Assembly: GCA_024403995.1 (NCBI GenBank)
Contig: JAKSQT010000017.1
Location: 1-36,926 of the forward strand
Origin: Ruminococcus sp.
GTDB lineage: Bacteria > Bacillota > Clostridia > Oscillospirales > Ruminococcaceae
DNA length: 36,926 nt
Reading direction: 5' to 3'
Shown: positions 1-6,829 of the stretch, piece after piece
Position numbering within the stretch: position 1 is the stretch's first letter
Layout: each line of letters begins with the position of its first letter
Notes under the pieces: model-generated
What the model saw: only the letters and a program-made list of their open reading frames with translations
Told to the model about the DNA's origin: nothing
The model's database searches: none
Program-made: the position numbers and the translations under genes

Positions 1-220
1 CAGATTTTTCGTCAGATTGCATAGAAATTTCGCAGGCATACTGGTCTGTCGGTCAGCCTCTCTGTCAGCTTCGCTGACACCTCTCCCACAGGGAGAGACC
101 ACGTATGGCAAGGAATTTCTGTGTAATATGACGGGAAAGAGCGCCCGAAGGAAGTGCCCTTGGGGTACAAGTTTATGACGTACAAAGTCGTCAGACGTGC
201 TTTGTGCGATGTTGCCCTAA
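1..220. repeat. Family A MITE-like repeat, copy 1 (left end cut by window)
   Basis: This stretch aligns by eye with the full copies at 18466-18642 and 21075-21254: it shares the block starting AGATTTTTCGTCAGATTG, the block ACAAGTTTATGACGTACAAA and the terminal arm GTGCTTTGTGCG..GTTGCC. Compared with them it carries two extra segments. One, at about 43-104, holds two hairpins (TGTCAG/CTGACA and CTCTCCC/GGGAGAG). A shorter one lies near 150-170. The first extra segment resembles a separate hairpin repeat nested inside the element. The left terminal repeat lies outside the window. No gene is seen in 1-309; positions 221-309 are unremarkable 3' sequence downstream of iorB. Confidence 0.8.
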
Positions 221-309
221 TTCGTCTATGCTTTCAGCATTGAATTTGACTGCTGTAATTGCAGGCGCATTGCCAGAGCAGTGGAATGCTGCAATTTTCT
301 GAAATTTCA

Positions 310-885
310 TTACTTAGCGTTCTTACCAAGCTCAAAGGCTTTCTTATTGAGTTCAAGGAACTTTGGCGGTACACACTGTTCAAGTGCCTTCTGCCATAAA
401 TCATCGGAATAGTCGGTAGTTGCAGCGAAAACGCCCATGAGTACAACGTTTGAAGCCTTTGCTGTTCCTGCCTGTTCTGCAAGTGAAAGTGCATCAACAG
501 CGATTATATCAGCACCTGCGGCTTTTATCTTTTCTGCAAGGTCATCAGGATACTGAGCAGCACCTGTAATAACAGGCATTGGCTCTATTTTCTGAGTTGA
601 TGTAATGAGCTTGCCTCCCTTTTTGAGATATGGAAGGCATCTTGCTGCTTCAAGAAGCTCGAATGAGATAACAGCATCAGCCTCACCCTTTTCAATGATA
701 GGAGAGTACACCTTGTCGCCGTATTTTACGTATGTAACAACGCTTCCGCCTCTCTGTGACATACCGTGGACTTCGCTCACCTTAACGTCATATCCCTGAG
801 CGAGAAGAACGTTTCCGAGAAGTCTTGAAGCGAGAAGCGAACCCTGTCCGCCTACGCCGACTATCATAATTGATTTAGTTTCCAT
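310..885 (-). CDS. iorB: Indolepyruvate:ferredoxin oxidoreductase, beta subunit
   Basis: 191-residue gamma-domain subunit of the thiamine-dependent 2-keto acid:ferredoxin oxidoreductase that oxidatively decarboxylates aryl-pyruvates (from Trp, Phe, Tyr) to aryl-acetyl-CoA in the cytoplasm. The N-terminal Gly-rich signature VGVGGQGSLLASR (residues 9-21) and the conserved VHGMSQRGGSV (39-49) are typical, and the length matches the family. The ATG at 883-885 is preceded by AAGGAG at a 9-nt spacing. It is the last gene of a minus-strand operon. Its partner iorA lies three genes upstream instead of directly next to it, which is unusual for this pair. Family assignment is firm; the exact keto-acid substrate is inferred. 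Confidence 0.93.
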   Translation of the reverse strand: METKSIMIVGVGGQGSLLASRLLGNVLLAQGYDVKVSEVHGMSQRGGSVVTYVKYGDKVYSPIIEKGEADAVISFELLEAARCLPYLKKGGKLITSTQKIEPMPVITGAAQYPDDLAEKIKAAGADIIAVDALSLAEQAGTAKASNVVLMGVFAATTDYSDDLWQKALEQCVPPKFLELNKKAFELGKNAK

Positions 886-900
886 TTATAATTACTCCTT

Positions 901-2013
901 TTATTTGGTTTTTGAAAAGACACCTATTCCGCCTACAAATGCGAATAAATAGCTTAATAAAAGATCCTTAACAAACTTGCCTTTGCATTCGATTCTGTCA
1001 AGAATTGTGCTGAAATGAGCAGAAACGCTTGAGAATGACAGATCTCTCAGTCCGAGTTCTTCAAGGAAAAGCTTCTTGGCAAGTTTTTTGATCTCTATTT
1101 CAGAATATTCCTCATTAGCATATGCGCCTGCCTGATCCATAAGTTCGGGCAGATATTTATTGATCTCATCAATAATTTCCCAGCACCAGCAGATACGCAC
1201 GCCGAGGTACACCGCAATTGCACAGACGATTACGCAGACGATCATACATACTTTTTCAGGAACATTTTCCTTGCTTGAGCCTATGCTGAAGCCGAAGAAT
1301 GCTCCGCCTGCGAGCACCATACCGCTGATTACGGCAAAATAACCGATTTTTCCGAGAATCAGCATCAGCAGAAATCCCGGTATAGCGCCTACTATCGCAC
1401 CAAGAGTTCCAAGAACGACACCCATTAATGTATAACTCTGAGCTGCCGCAAAAGACGAATCAAAGCTGCCTTGCTGATACATATCATTATAGTCATTCGG
1501 ACGTGTACCATAACCGTTGTTTATACTTGCAGCAGCGTTATTGTAGCCGTTTCTCTGCATTGGTTCACCATAGTTATTCGGGCGTGTTCCGTAACCGCTC
1601 GGCTGTGCAGGTGCTGTTGCTGATGCACCATAGTCATTCGGACGTGTTCCGTAGCCGCTTGGCTGTGCAGGTGCTGCTGCTGATGCACCATAGTCATTCG
1701 GGCGTGTTCCGTAGCCGCTCGGCTGTGCAGGTGCTGTTGCTGATGCACCGTAGTCATTCGGACGTGTTCCGTAGCCGCTTGGCTGTACAGGTGCTGTTGC
1801 TGATGCACCATAGTCATTCGGGCGTGTTCCGTAGCCGCTTGGCTGTGCAGGTGCTGGTTCAGAACCTTTTGTCAGGTTGATCGAACTGCCCTGAGAAGAT
1901 GCAGGAGCCTGTGAAGCCCAGTAATTCTGAGTATTGTGATTTGGTGCCTGTTCCGTCTGAGGCTGTGCCGTATTAGCGGCAGGCATACCTATATCATCCA
2001 TAAAATCTGACAT
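901..2013 (-). CDS. Membrane protein with Gly-Tyr/Pro-rich tandem-repeat N-terminus
   Basis: About 370 residues, function not recognised. The N-terminal half is low-complexity and carries five consecutive 20-residue repeats of the type PAQPSGYGTRPNDYGASATA, plus two degenerate GYGTRPN(D/N)Y copies. The C-terminal half has several hydrophobic segments (beginning near YTLMGVVLGTLGAIVGAIPG), a Gly-rich hydrophobic stretch, a Cys/Val-rich segment, and a final LLLSYLFAFVGGIGVF helix. The start at 2013 (MSDFMDDIG) is chosen because AAAGGAA lies just upstream; a longer frame to 2064 lacks a ribosome site. It follows the 2018-2419 gene by 4 nt and precedes iorB by 15 nt, so it is probably co-transcribed. 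It looks like a clostridial membrane protein with a disordered cytoplasmic or surface tail. Confidence 0.8.
   Translation of the reverse strand: MSDFMDDIGMPAANTAQPQTEQAPNHNTQNYWASQAPASSQGSSINLTKGSEPAPAQPSGYGTRPNDYGASATAPVQPSGYGTRPNDYGASATAPAQPSGYGTRPNDYGASAAAPAQPSGYGTRPNDYGASATAPAQPSGYGTRPNNYGEPMQRNGYNNAAASINNGYGTRPNDYNDMYQQGSFDSSFAAAQSYTLMGVVLGTLGAIVGAIPGFLLMLILGKIGYFAVISGMVLAGGAFFGFSIGSSKENVPEKVCMIVCVIVCAIAVYLGVRICWCWEIIDEINKYLPELMDQAGAYANEEYSEIEIKKLAKKLFLEELGLRDLSFSSVSAHFSTILDRIECKGKFVKDLLLSYLFAFVGGIGVFSKTK
1567..1866 (-). repeat. Five tandem 60-bp in-frame repeats
   Basis: Five consecutive units of exactly 60 bp, differing only at a few third-position bases (for example CGGACGTGTTCC versus CGGGCGTGTTCC). 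They encode the 20-residue units of the membrane protein at 901-2013. The near-identity implies recent expansion or homogenisation. Unit number could vary between strains without breaking the frame. Confidence 0.95.
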
Positions 2014-2017
2014 ATGA

Positions 2018-2419
2018 TTATTTCCTTTCTGCTCTGTAAATAATATCAAGATCGCCGTCAACAAAGCCGAGTCCTACCGCCTTTGTTCCGAGAAGTATTT
2101 CCCTGTACTTTCCGCTTTCGAGATATTCCTCACACATTTCCGTGATAAGCTTTTCAGCCGCATTACGGCTTGAATCGTCCTCATCGGAAAGCTCGATGCA
2201 GAAAATATCCTCCTCTGACGACCATACCTCACAGCAAGCCCAGTCGCTGTCGTTTTCATCGAAACTGTCAGCGGCAATTATCTGAATGCTGTAGATGCTG
2301 TTTTCAGCCGATTCCTCATAGAGATTGAAGTTGAATGCGGCTGTTTCATCAGGAATATCATTGTTTTCGAGCAGATTGTCGAGCCATTTTTCAAATTCAA
2401 GATAAATTTCTGTCTGCAT
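2018..2419 (-). CDS. Small acidic protein of unknown function
   Basis: 133 residues, very rich in Asp and Glu (for example ELSDEDDSSRNAAEK), predicted soluble, with no signal peptide or membrane segment. Its opening (MQTEIYLEFEKWLDNLLEN) and scattered aromatic residues recall small cytosolic proteins of the SMI1/immunity or DUF type, but I recognise no family motif. The ribosome site GGGGAAAG sits just upstream of the ATG at 2417-2419. It starts 24 nt after the zinc-ribbon gene and ends 4 nt before the membrane-protein gene, so it is part of the same operon between iorA and iorB. Function not assigned. Confidence 0.75.
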   Translation of the reverse strand: MQTEIYLEFEKWLDNLLENNDIPDETAAFNFNLYEESAENSIYSIQIIAADSFDENDSDWACCEVWSSEEDIFCIELSDEDDSSRNAAEKLITEMCEEYLESGKYREILLGTKAVGLGFVDGDLDIIYRAERK

Positions 2420-2443
2420 GATCTTTCCCCATTTCCTTATTAA

Positions 2444-2650
2444 TCAAAGTTTTTTAGGTTTTCTGTACCTGAAAAATTCAAGTTTTCCGCACAGCGGACA
2501 TTCGTATATGCTTACAGGTATAACGCCATGTACTGCGCTGACATTAAGTACTATACTAAGGGTTGGAGCAGATGAAACGCAGATGCGCTCCACTCCCTTG
2601 AACTTCATCTCAATATCGCAGTACGGGCAGTTTATATGACGTATTTTCAT
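2444..2650 (-). CDS. Small zinc-ribbon protein
   Basis: 68-residue protein with two CxxC knuckles, CPYC (residues 8-11) and CPLC near residues 54-57, which should bind one zinc. The segment between them is a short beta-rich core, and the C-terminus is basic (RYRKPKKL), suggesting nucleic-acid or protein contact. The start is fixed by overlap: the iorA stop and this ATG share one base in TAATG (2648-2652), a classical translational-coupling arrangement, so expression should follow iorA. A longer frame reaching 2788 runs inside iorA and is not used. The precise role is unknown. Confidence 0.8.
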   Translation of the reverse strand: MKIRHINCPYCDIEMKFKGVERICVSSAPTLSIVLNVSAVHGVIPVSIYECPLCGKLEFFRYRKPKKL

Positions 2651-4380
2651 TACTTTATTGCGCCGATCTTGCACTGTTCCTGACAGATGCCGCAGCCTAC
2701 GCACTGAGTATGGTCGATGACAGCCTTGCCGTTCTTCATTGAAATTGCAGGACAGCCAAGCTTCATGCAATTCTTGCAGCCTACGCACTTATCTGTATCA
2801 ACAGCAACAGGAGCGTTGTGCTTAACGTATTTGAGAAGTGCACACGGACGGCGGGAAATAATAACAGATGCCTCGTCAGCAGCAAGTTCTTCCTTGATAG
2901 CAGCTTCGGTTTCAGCAAGGTGATATGGATCAACCACACGTACACGCTTGATGCCGACAGCCTTGCAGAGTTCTTCAAGATTTACAGCGGCGGCAGGATC
3001 GCCCTTGAGGTTCTTGCCTGTAGTCGGGTTCTGCTGATGACCTGTCATGCCTGTAATGGAGTTATCGAGAATGATAACTGTTGAATTTGAGTTGTTGTAT
3101 GCGATATTTACAAGACCAGTGATACCGCTGTGCATGAATGTTGAGTCACCGATAACAGCAACTGTCTTATGCTCTGACTCTGCTCCCCTTGCCTTGTTGA
3201 AGCCGTGGAGACCTGAGATCGAAGCGCCCATGCAGATAGTTGTATCAACAGCAAAGAGCGGTGCAGCAGCTCCGAGAGTATAGCATCCGATATCGCCTGA
3301 AACAGTGATATTGTTCTTGCTGAGGCAGTAGAACAGACCTCTGTGAGGACAGCCCGGGCACATAACAGGAGGACGTACAGGGATATTCTCGTCAAGTGAT
3401 GCAGATTCCTTTGTGATGCCGAGGAGCTTTTCTGCAATGATAGACTGTGAAAGTTCGCCGATACAACCGAAAATTTCCTTGCCCTGAATGTTTGTAACGC
3501 CGATATTGCGGCAATGCTGTTCAATAATGCCGTCAAGTTCTTCTATCACGTAAATTTTCTCGTATTTAGCGGCAAAATCCTGAATAAGCTTAACAGGGAG
3601 AGGATTTACGATGCCAAGTTTGAGCACGGAAGCCTTTTCGCCGAGAGCCTCCTTGACATACTGATAAGCCGCACCGTTTGTGATAACGCCGAATTCAGCC
3701 TTGTCGGAAATTTCTGTGCGGTTGAGAGATGAAGTTTCAGCAAATTCGATGAGTTTCTTTGTTCTCTCCTCAACGAAAACGTGTCTGCTCTTTGCGAATG
3801 CAGGCATCATAACATATTTCTGAGGATTCTTTTCATATGGCTTGAGTTCAGGCTCATTTCTGTCAACAAGCTCAACACTGCTCTGTGAATGAGCAACTCT
3901 TGTGGACATTCTTACGATAAACGGAGCGTCGAACTGCTCTGAAAGCTCGAAAGCTGTCTTGACGAATTCCTTTACTTCGCCTGAATCCGAAGGTTCAAGC
4001 ATAGGTACTTTTGAAGCAATGGCATGATGACGGCTGTCCTGTTCATTCTGAGATGAATGCATACCCTGATCGTCTGCAACTGCGATGACCATACCGCCGT
4101 TTACGCCTGTATAAGATGCTGTATAGAGAGGATCAGCAGCAACGTTGAGACCAACGTGCTTCATGCCGCAGAAAGATCTTGCGCCTGCGATAGATGCACC
4201 GAGGGCAGTCTCCATAGCGACCTTTTCATTCGGTGCCCATTCAGCATAGACCTCATCATATTTTGCAACTTCCTCGGTTATCTCTGTTGAAGGAGTACCC
4301 GGATAGCTGGATACGATGCGGCAGCCTGCCTCATAAAGACCTCTTGCAAATGCCTCATTTCCTAACATAAGTTTTTTCAT
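2650..4380 (-). CDS. iorA: Indolepyruvate:ferredoxin oxidoreductase, alpha subunit
   Basis: 576-residue catalytic subunit. Order of parts: N-terminal pyrimidine-binding domain (SSYPGTPSTEITEE at about residue 24), transketolase-like domain with VADDQGMHSSQNEQDSR, a PVMCPGCPHRG cysteine segment (about 338-348), TPP-binding GDIGCYTLG and GDSTFMHSG with DNSITGMTG (about 439-447), and a C-terminal 2x[4Fe-4S] ferredoxin module (C532/535/538/543 and C560/563/566/570). It converts aryl-pyruvates to aryl-acyl-CoA with reduced ferredoxin. ATG at 4380 is preferred over an upstream TTG at 4389, which would sit only 2 nt from the AGGA site. Its beta partner iorB is at 310-885, three genes downstream. Confidence 0.95.
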   Translation of the reverse strand: MKKLMLGNEAFARGLYEAGCRIVSSYPGTPSTEITEEVAKYDEVYAEWAPNEKVAMETALGASIAGARSFCGMKHVGLNVAADPLYTASYTGVNGGMVIAVADDQGMHSSQNEQDSRHHAIASKVPMLEPSDSGEVKEFVKTAFELSEQFDAPFIVRMSTRVAHSQSSVELVDRNEPELKPYEKNPQKYVMMPAFAKSRHVFVEERTKKLIEFAETSSLNRTEISDKAEFGVITNGAAYQYVKEALGEKASVLKLGIVNPLPVKLIQDFAAKYEKIYVIEELDGIIEQHCRNIGVTNIQGKEIFGCIGELSQSIIAEKLLGITKESASLDENIPVRPPVMCPGCPHRGLFYCLSKNNITVSGDIGCYTLGAAAPLFAVDTTICMGASISGLHGFNKARGAESEHKTVAVIGDSTFMHSGITGLVNIAYNNSNSTVIILDNSITGMTGHQQNPTTGKNLKGDPAAAVNLEELCKAVGIKRVRVVDPYHLAETEAAIKEELAADEASVIISRRPCALLKYVKHNAPVAVDTDKCVGCKNCMKLGCPAISMKNGKAVIDHTQCVGCGICQEQCKIGAIK

Positions 4381-4431
4381 TTCATTCAATTCCTTTCATA
4401 TTTCTGAAAACTGTAATACAGTTATTTTCAT

Positions 4432-5259
4432 TCAATTATCAGCGGCATGATTCATAAGATACTCTGCAACTCCGCCGCACTCATTCGTACCTGTGACATG
4501 ATCTGCGATCGCCTTTACCGCATCTGGCGCATTTTCAACAACTACCGCAGTATCGGCAAATTTCAGCATTGATATGTCATTGTAGTTATCGCCGAATGCC
4601 ACAACTTTGTCAAAGCCGTAATTTTCTTTGAGATACCTCACGGCATTGTCCTTTGATGCCTCAGCCGAGAAAAATTCCAGATACCAGTTGTGGGAATAGC
4701 TGTCCTCATAAAATGCATGGGACGCACCCTCAACATCGGAAAGCCTGTCCGCAACGGCTTTAAGTCTGTCATAGCCGCCCGTAACCGTAAAATAAGCGAC
4801 ATTATCATCAGCTTCGTCAAGAAGTGTACGACATTGCAGAAACGGCTTATTATAGCGTTTTTTCCGCACTTCTGCAAAGCTTTTCATAACTCTGTCGGTG
4901 ATCTCGGTATAACAGCACGTAAGCCTGCCGTCTATGAACTTGTACATGAAGCAGTGCTCGCCCATATCCTGAAAAGTGCGGATAATGCGTTCGGATGCGC
5001 TGCACGGTATAGTGACATTCCGCACATAGCGCTGCTGTTTTTTGTCATAGATGCTCACGCCGTTCATCAGTATGCACGGTACATTGATATCAAGCCCGTC
5101 AGTGATGGGCAGGGCAGAATATATTGAACGTGCCGTGGCAAATGTAAAGCACATTCCGTCTGATATGAGACGGTTGAGTTTCTCCCTTGTTTCAGGCGTA
5201 ATCTCTGCTTCTGAATTCAGCAGTGTGCCGTCAAGGTCTGACACATAAAGCGTTTTCAT
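4432..5259 (-). CDS. HAD-family (Cof-type) phosphatase
   Basis: 275-residue cytosolic hydrolase of the Cof/YbjI type, which dephosphorylates small phosphorylated metabolites. Motif I is VSDLDGTLL (D8, D10 nucleophile and acid), and motif IV is FGDNYNDISML near the C-terminus with the two metal-binding Asp. A large C2-type cap lies between them. The start at 5259 (MKTLYVSDLDG) follows GGAGGT; the frame extends seven codons upstream without a better site. It is the first gene of the minus-strand string, 51 nt before iorA. The substrate is unknown, as usual for this family. Confidence 0.92.
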   Translation of the reverse strand: MKTLYVSDLDGTLLNSEAEITPETREKLNRLISDGMCFTFATARSIYSALPITDGLDINVPCILMNGVSIYDKKQQRYVRNVTIPCSASERIIRTFQDMGEHCFMYKFIDGRLTCCYTEITDRVMKSFAEVRKKRYNKPFLQCRTLLDEADDNVAYFTVTGGYDRLKAVADRLSDVEGASHAFYEDSYSHNWYLEFFSAEASKDNAVRYLKENYGFDKVVAFGDNYNDISMLKFADTAVVVENAPDAVKAIADHVTGTNECGGVAEYLMNHAADN

Positions 5260-5293
5260 TGTCTCTGCACCTCCATACACTAATGCACCTTAC

Positions 5294-5322
5294 ATTATAT
5301 CACAAAACATTTCATTTGTCTA
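5294..5322 (-). promoter_or_regulatory. Promoter for HAD-iorA-iorB gene string
   Basis: On the minus strand, TAGACA (5317-5322) and TATAAT (5294-5299) are separated by exactly 17 nt, a good sigma-A promoter about 35 nt upstream of the HAD start codon. No other equally good promoter was seen inside the string. Confidence 0.75.
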
Positions 5323-5407
5323 TAGGTTATTTTCTAAATTTGCAGACCTTAGAGTCTGTTCTGAATATTGTAATTTCAGAACGCCGTGGATTTTTTTCAC
5401 AATGTTC

Positions 5408-5436
5408 TTTACAATCAGAGAAAAATATGATAGAAT
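5408..5436 (+). promoter_or_regulatory. Promoter for CPBP protease gene
   Basis: TTTACA (5408-5413), 17-nt spacer, TAGAAT (5431-5436). Predicted transcription start is near 5443, immediately before a 6-bp hairpin. Confidence 0.7.
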
Positions 5437-5447
5437 ATTGATGTATA

Positions 5448-5464
5448 GCTCCGTTATGCGGAGC
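5448..5464 (+). other. 5'-leader hairpin of CPBP protease mRNA
   Basis: GCTCCG (5448-5453) pairs with CGGAGC (5459-5464) across a TTATG loop, at the predicted very 5' end of the mRNA. It has no T-run, so a stabilising role is more likely than termination. A second hairpin, GTTCTGAA/TTCAGAAC, lies at 5358-5382 upstream of the promoter. Confidence 0.4.
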
Positions 5465-5495
5465 AATAACTTAATGTGAAAGGATATCACTCCAT

Positions 5496-6668
5496 ATGAA
5501 CCAGAATCCCGGATACGGACAGTCAGCCGCAGGTTCAGGGCAGTTCACCGATACAAGCGCTTTTTCACAGCCTGCCGAACTGACTCCCGAATTGCAGCAG
5601 CGCCTTAAAGACCCTTTCGATAATCCCACGGAATACCATAAATACAGCGATGACTATTCAAAAGTTCTCCCATGGCTGAAACTGCCTGAATATAAAATAC
5701 CGTTCGAGCCTGCCCGCACAGAAAAACAGATGCTCAAAAGAAGCTACAGTATAGGCGGTGCGTGTGTACTTCTCAACTTTCTGTCAGTTTCGATAGCAGC
5801 CGTGATATTGATGCTTGCCATAGGAGCTGTCATCAAAGCCATAAATCCGTCGGTTTCATTTGATGACATAGAAAATTATTTCACGTCCTCGTCGCTCATG
5901 GTCTCGCTCAATATGCTGCTCTATCTGCTTGCAAATGTACTGTTTGCAAAAGTCGGACTGAAATGGGCAAAGCTCAGTTCACAGCCAATGCTGAAACCTG
6001 AAAACGGCTTCAACTGGAAATATGCGTTTCAATATTGTCTTATCGGACTTTTTCTGTGGATCATTTCCGTTGTTCTTGCAACGGGTGTGGAATATATTCT
6101 TGATGCACTGGAATGGTCGGTTTCTCCGCCTGATATTGAAGAAGATCTGAACACGCCTCTCGGAATCGTGATCACGACCGTCTACAGCTGTATAATCGCT
6201 CCGATAACAGAAGAAATTTTCTACCGTGGAATGGTGATGAAAGTGCTCTCAAAATCAAGTCAGCGCTTTGCAATTTTTGCCTCGGCTATGTTCTTCGGAC
6301 TCGGTCACGGCAATGTCGCACAGTTCATTCTTGCATTTCTGCTCGGCATTTTCATGGCGCATATTGACCTGAAACACAATTCGATACTCCCGTCGATAAT
6401 AGTTCATATGTTTATCAATACATTCGTTACGATAACAAATGCTTTATCAGACAATGCAGCAATTTCAGGAATATGGTTCCTTGCAATTATTGTCGGTGCA
6501 ATAATCGGATTTGTTCTGCTTATAGTTTTCAGGAGGAACGACAAACTCCCTGCAACCACACCTGCACAGACAAGACGTGGTTTTGCAGTTGCAAAGAATT
6601 CAGTTGCTTTTATTGCATCAGTGATCGTTCTGTCTGTTGTCATGGTCATCAATACTATAGCAAGCTAA
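5496..6668 (+). CDS. CPBP-family intramembrane metalloprotease
   Basis: 390 residues. The first 60 or so are hydrophilic and Gly/Pro/Gln-rich. About eight hydrophobic segments follow from residue 86. The CPBP/Abi catalytic signature is complete: EEIFYRG (E239, E240, R244), then FGLGHGN (H271) and a late PSIIVHMFINT (H304). These proteins are related to the CAAX prenyl-protease Rce1; bacterial members act in the membrane, often in bacteriocin immunity or protein maturation, and the substrate cannot be predicted here. The start follows GAAAGGATATCA. It is a single-gene unit with its own promoter (5408-5436) and terminator (6676-6702). Confidence 0.92.
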   Translation: MNQNPGYGQSAAGSGQFTDTSAFSQPAELTPELQQRLKDPFDNPTEYHKYSDDYSKVLPWLKLPEYKIPFEPARTEKQMLKRSYSIGGACVLLNFLSVSIAAVILMLAIGAVIKAINPSVSFDDIENYFTSSSLMVSLNMLLYLLANVLFAKVGLKWAKLSSQPMLKPENGFNWKYAFQYCLIGLFLWIISVVLATGVEYILDALEWSVSPPDIEEDLNTPLGIVITTVYSCIIAPITEEIFYRGMVMKVLSKSSQRFAIFASAMFFGLGHGNVAQFILAFLLGIFMAHIDLKHNSILPSIIVHMFINTFVTITNALSDNAAISGIWFLAIIVGAIIGFVLLIVFRRNDKLPATTPAQTRRGFAVAKNSVAFIASVIVLSVVMVINTIAS

Positions 6669-6675
6669 TGTAAAT

Positions 6676-6702
6676 AGGACAGCTCGCCTGTCCTGTTTTT
6701 TT
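6676..6702 (+). terminator. Rho-independent terminator after CPBP gene
   Basis: AGGACAG (6676-6682), loop CTCGC, CTGTCCT (6688-6694), then G and seven T. Confidence 0.92.
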
Positions 6703-6745
6703 GCCCTTCAATATATGAACAAACTGTAAACATTTTTTGTTATCC

Positions 6746-6774
6746 TTGACTTGATGTAAAAAAAGATATATACT
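6746..6774 (+). promoter_or_regulatory. htpG promoter
   Basis: TTGACT (6746-6751), 17-nt spacer, TATACT (6769-6774). The start point predicted near 6781 falls inside the CIRCE operator, so repressor binding would block initiation directly. Confidence 0.88.
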
Positions 6775-6778
6775 ATTT

Positions 6779-6805
6779 TTAGCACTCTAAGCAAGAGAGT
6801 GCTAA
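6779..6805 (+). promoter_or_regulatory. CIRCE operator (HrcA-binding site)
   Basis: Perfect match to the CIRCE consensus: TTAGCACTC (6779-6787), 9-nt spacer TAAGCAAGA, GAGTGCTAA (6797-6805). HrcA binds this inverted repeat and represses heat-shock genes. It lies 24 nt before the htpG start codon. Confidence 0.97.
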
Positions 6806-6829
6806 AATACTAATGGAGATGTTCTTAAA

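Noticed and set aside
1567-1866. Regularly spaced repeats as a CRISPR array
   Set aside because: Units are contiguous 60-bp copies without unique spacers and lie in frame within a protein gene.
1428-1880. Plus-strand open frame with repeated His/Ser units opposite the membrane-protein gene
   Set aside because: It is the complement of the 60-bp tandem repeats; no ribosome site, and the minus-strand protein has the convincing structure.
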